NCBI GenBank assembly: GCA_934636065.1
Contig: CAKTZW010000083.1
Coordinates: 1-7,508, forward strand
Length of the DNA: 7,508 nucleotides
DNA from: an uncultured Labedella sp.
GTDB lineage: Bacteria > Actinomycetota > Actinomycetes > Actinomycetales > Microbacteriaceae
Direction: 5' to 3'
In this document: positions 6,150-7,508 of the stretch, in pieces
Layout of the letters: each line of letters starts with the position of its first letter
Numbering within the stretch: the stretch's first letter is position 1
The notes under the pieces: model-generated
What the model was told of the DNA's origin: nothing
The model's database searches: none
The model's input: the letters and a program-made list of their open reading frames with translations, nothing else
Made by a program: the position numbers and the translations under genes

Positions 6150-6155
6150 TACACT
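6150..6155 (+). promoter_or_regulatory. Candidate -10 of a leaderless promoter (hisC-type gene)
   Basis: TACACT is a good TANNNT -10. It ends 6 nt before the GTG at 6162 and only 3 nt before the ATG at 6159. With the usual 6-7 nt from -10 to the first base of RNA, the transcript would begin at the GTG. No Shine-Dalgarno sequence and no clear -35 are visible. Confidence 0.5.
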
Positions 6156-6158
6156 CGA

Positions 6159-7280
6159 ATGGTGACGTCCCCCGAGCAGCCGACGGTCAAGCTCCGTCCG
6201 GAGATCCTGGCGACTCCCCCGTACCGTCAGGGGAAGCCGGCCGGACCCGACGCCTACAAGCTGTCGAGCAACGAGAACCCGTTCCCCCCGCTTCCCGGCG
6301 TCGTCGAGGCCGTCGCGGGAGCCGTCGCGGTCAACCGCTATCCGGATGCCTCGGCGCTCGCCGTCCGTGAGGTGCTCGCCGAGCGCCACGGCGTGAGCGT
6401 CGACGAGGTGCACGTGGGCGCCGGCTCGGTCGCCCTCCTCAGCCAGCTCATCACCGCGGCGGCCGGCCCCGGCGACGAGGTCGTCTACGCCTGGCGCTCC
6501 TTCGAGGCCTACCCGGGTCTCGTGACCGTCGCCGGCGCGACGAGCGTGCAGGTGCCGAACCGCTCCGACCACTCCCTTGACCTCGACGCCCTCGCCGACG
6601 CGGTCACCGACCGCACCCGGGTCGTCATCGTCTGCTCGCCCAACAACCCGACGGGCACGGTGGTGACGGCGGAGGACTTCGCCGCCTTCCTCGACCGGAT
6701 CCCGTCGGACGTCCTCGTCCTCCTCGACGAGGCCTATGCCGAGTTCGTGACGGATCCGGCGGCCGTCGACGGACTCGACCTCGTCGGGCACCACCGCAAC
6801 CTCGTCGTGCTGCGCACCTTCTCGAAGGCCTACGGGCTCGCCGGTCTGCGCATCGGGTGGGCCATCGGGCCCGCCGTCATCCTCGACGCCGCCCGCGCCG
6901 CCGCCATCCCCCTCTCGGTCACGGAGCCGGCGCAGCGGGCCGCTGTCGTCTCGCTGGGGCTCGAGGACGAGCTGCTCGAGCGGGTGCGATCGCTTGCGTC
7001 CCTGCGCGACCGACTGGCGGCGGAGGTCCGATCCGCCGGGCTCGACGTCCCCGAGGCGCAGGGCAACTTCCTGTGGATCCCGGCCCGGGACGACGCCACG
7101 CGGGTCGGCGAGATCCTGCTCGACCACGGCGTCGTCGCTCGTGTCTTCCCGGGGGACGGCGTCCGCGTCTCGGTCGGAGAGGCCGACGCCGTCGACCACG
7201 TCGTGGCCGCGGCGACCCGGATCGTCGCGGAGCTCCCCGCCGACCACCCCGCCAGACGAACGGAGGCTCGAGTTGACTGA
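6159..7280 (+). CDS. hisC: Histidinol-phosphate/aromatic aminotransferase (HisC/Pat type)
   Basis: PLP-dependent aminotransferase of fold type I, class II (PF00155), 373 residues. It moves an amino group between an amino acid, or L-histidinol phosphate, and 2-oxoglutarate/glutamate. Visible motifs are KLSSNENPFPPLPG at 34-47, the CSPNNPTG cofactor loop at 159-166, LLDEAYAEF at 188-196 (D190 and Y193 contact PLP), and TFSKAYGLAGLRIGW at 220-234 with the Schiff-base lysine K223. VRVSVG at 335-340 holds the carboxylate-binding arginine. This HisC-like clade includes Pat, the aromatic aminotransferase of actinobacteria, and no other his gene is in view. The E1 alpha gene starts inside its 3' end, so an amino-acid catabolic or aromatic role is as likely as histidine synthesis. 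The start may be ATG 6159, given here, or GTG 6162, which the promoter spacing favours. Confidence 0.9.
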   Translation: MVTSPEQPTVKLRPEILATPPYRQGKPAGPDAYKLSSNENPFPPLPGVVEAVAGAVAVNRYPDASALAVREVLAERHGVSVDEVHVGAGSVALLSQLITAAAGPGDEVVYAWRSFEAYPGLVTVAGATSVQVPNRSDHSLDLDALADAVTDRTRVVIVCSPNNPTGTVVTAEDFAAFLDRIPSDVLVLLDEAYAEFVTDPAAVDGLDLVGHHRNLVVLRTFSKAYGLAGLRIGWAIGPAVILDAARAAAIPLSVTEPAQRAAVVSLGLEDELLERVRSLASLRDRLAAEVRSAGLDVPEAQGNFLWIPARDDATRVGEILLDHGVVARVFPGDGVRVSVGEADAVDHVVAAATRIVAELPADHPARRTEARVD

Positions 7281-7508
7281 CGCGACGCGCACGGTGGCGG
7301 ATTCGCCCGTGCAGTTCCTCGCACCGGACGGATCGTTCTCGCCCACCCCGGGCGCCGAGCAGTACGAGGCCGTCGTCGAACGCCTCGACGACGAGACCCT
7401 CCAGCGCATGTTCCGTGACATGTCCCTCGTCCGGGCCTTCGACATCGAGGCGGGCAACCTGCAGCGCCAGGGCCAGCTCGCGCTCTGGGTCCCGAGCCAC
7501 GGTCAGGA
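7273..7508 (+). CDS. 2-oxoacid dehydrogenase E1 alpha subunit, N-terminus (3' end outside window)
   Basis: First 78 residues of a thiamine-diphosphate-dependent E1 alpha subunit (PF00676), which decarboxylates pyruvate or a branched-chain 2-oxoacid and passes the acyl group to the E2 lipoyl domain. The start is TTG at 7273, with GGAGG at 7262-7266, 6 nt upstream; no ATG or GTG is placed as well. The frame runs open to the window edge. LVRAFDIEAGNLQRQGQLAL at about 53-72 and the following WVPSHGQE match the conserved M..R.xD......QRQG.......GQEA entry of E1 alpha proteins. The N-terminal 35 residues are a polar lead, VQFLAPDGSFSPTPG, of the kind seen in actinobacterial PdhA/BkdA proteins. It overlaps the aminotransferase gene by 8 nt, so the two are one operon. 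Pyruvate versus branched-chain specificity cannot be told from this fragment. Confidence 0.85.
   Translation, partial: MTDATRTVADSPVQFLAPDGSFSPTPGAEQYEAVVERLDDETLQRMFRDMSLVRAFDIEAGNLQRQGQLALWVPSHGQ

Noticed and set aside
5967..7457. Long minus-strand frame antisense to the aminotransferase, extending the PF04020 gene upstream
   Set aside because: The sequence is charged low-complexity until the PF04020 protein begins at 5966. The divergent aminotransferase has all family motifs on the plus strand.

Overview
The window is GC-rich with the strong G/C third-position bias of an actinobacterium. Protein content and gene style (GTG and TTG starts, ATGA overlaps, promoters sitting directly on start codons) fit a member of the Microbacteriaceae or a close relative. 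I infer that placement; no rRNA or other marker gene is present to prove it. There is no tRNA, rRNA, insertion sequence, CRISPR array or phage module.

Layout. Bases 1-588 (+) hold the C-terminal half of an MFS exporter, cut by the window edge. A promoter-bearing gap leads into a two-gene membrane operon, 717-1397 and 1394-1651 (+): a six-helix DUF308/HdeD-like protein and an 85-residue two-helix protein, overlapping by 4 nt. A perfect 54-bp palindrome with A4 and T4 flanks (1656-1709) separates this operon from the facing purB and looks like a shared bidirectional terminator. On the minus strand a low-molecular-weight protein tyrosine phosphatase gene (3096-3626) leads into purB (1717-3099) through another 4-nt overlap.

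Divergent from these is the least ordinary part of the window. A 100-residue helical protein resembling WXG100/ESX-type secretion partners (3825-4127) overlaps, by ATGA, a gene for a 468-residue serine hydrolase (4124-5530). The hydrolase has a helical N-terminus, a central hydrophobic segment and a GHSQGG catalytic domain. The pair is preceded by a 14-bp direct repeat and by a 7-bp hairpin that ends at the Shine-Dalgarno sequence. I read it as a candidate type VII-like secreted or surface lipase/esterase with its partner; the function is inferred.

A small four-helix PF04020 'phage holin family' membrane protein (5568-5966, minus) follows. Divergent from it, a hisC/pat-type aminotransferase (6159-7280, +) overlaps by 8 nt the TTG start of a 2-oxoacid dehydrogenase E1 alpha subunit (7273 to the window end). 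An aminotransferase directly coupled to a 2-oxoacid dehydrogenase suggests amino-acid/2-oxoacid metabolism rather than histidine biosynthesis alone. The three divergently starting genes (phosphatase, PF04020 protein, aminotransferase) each carry a -10-like hexamer exactly 6 nt before a start codon, the geometry expected of leaderless mRNAs.
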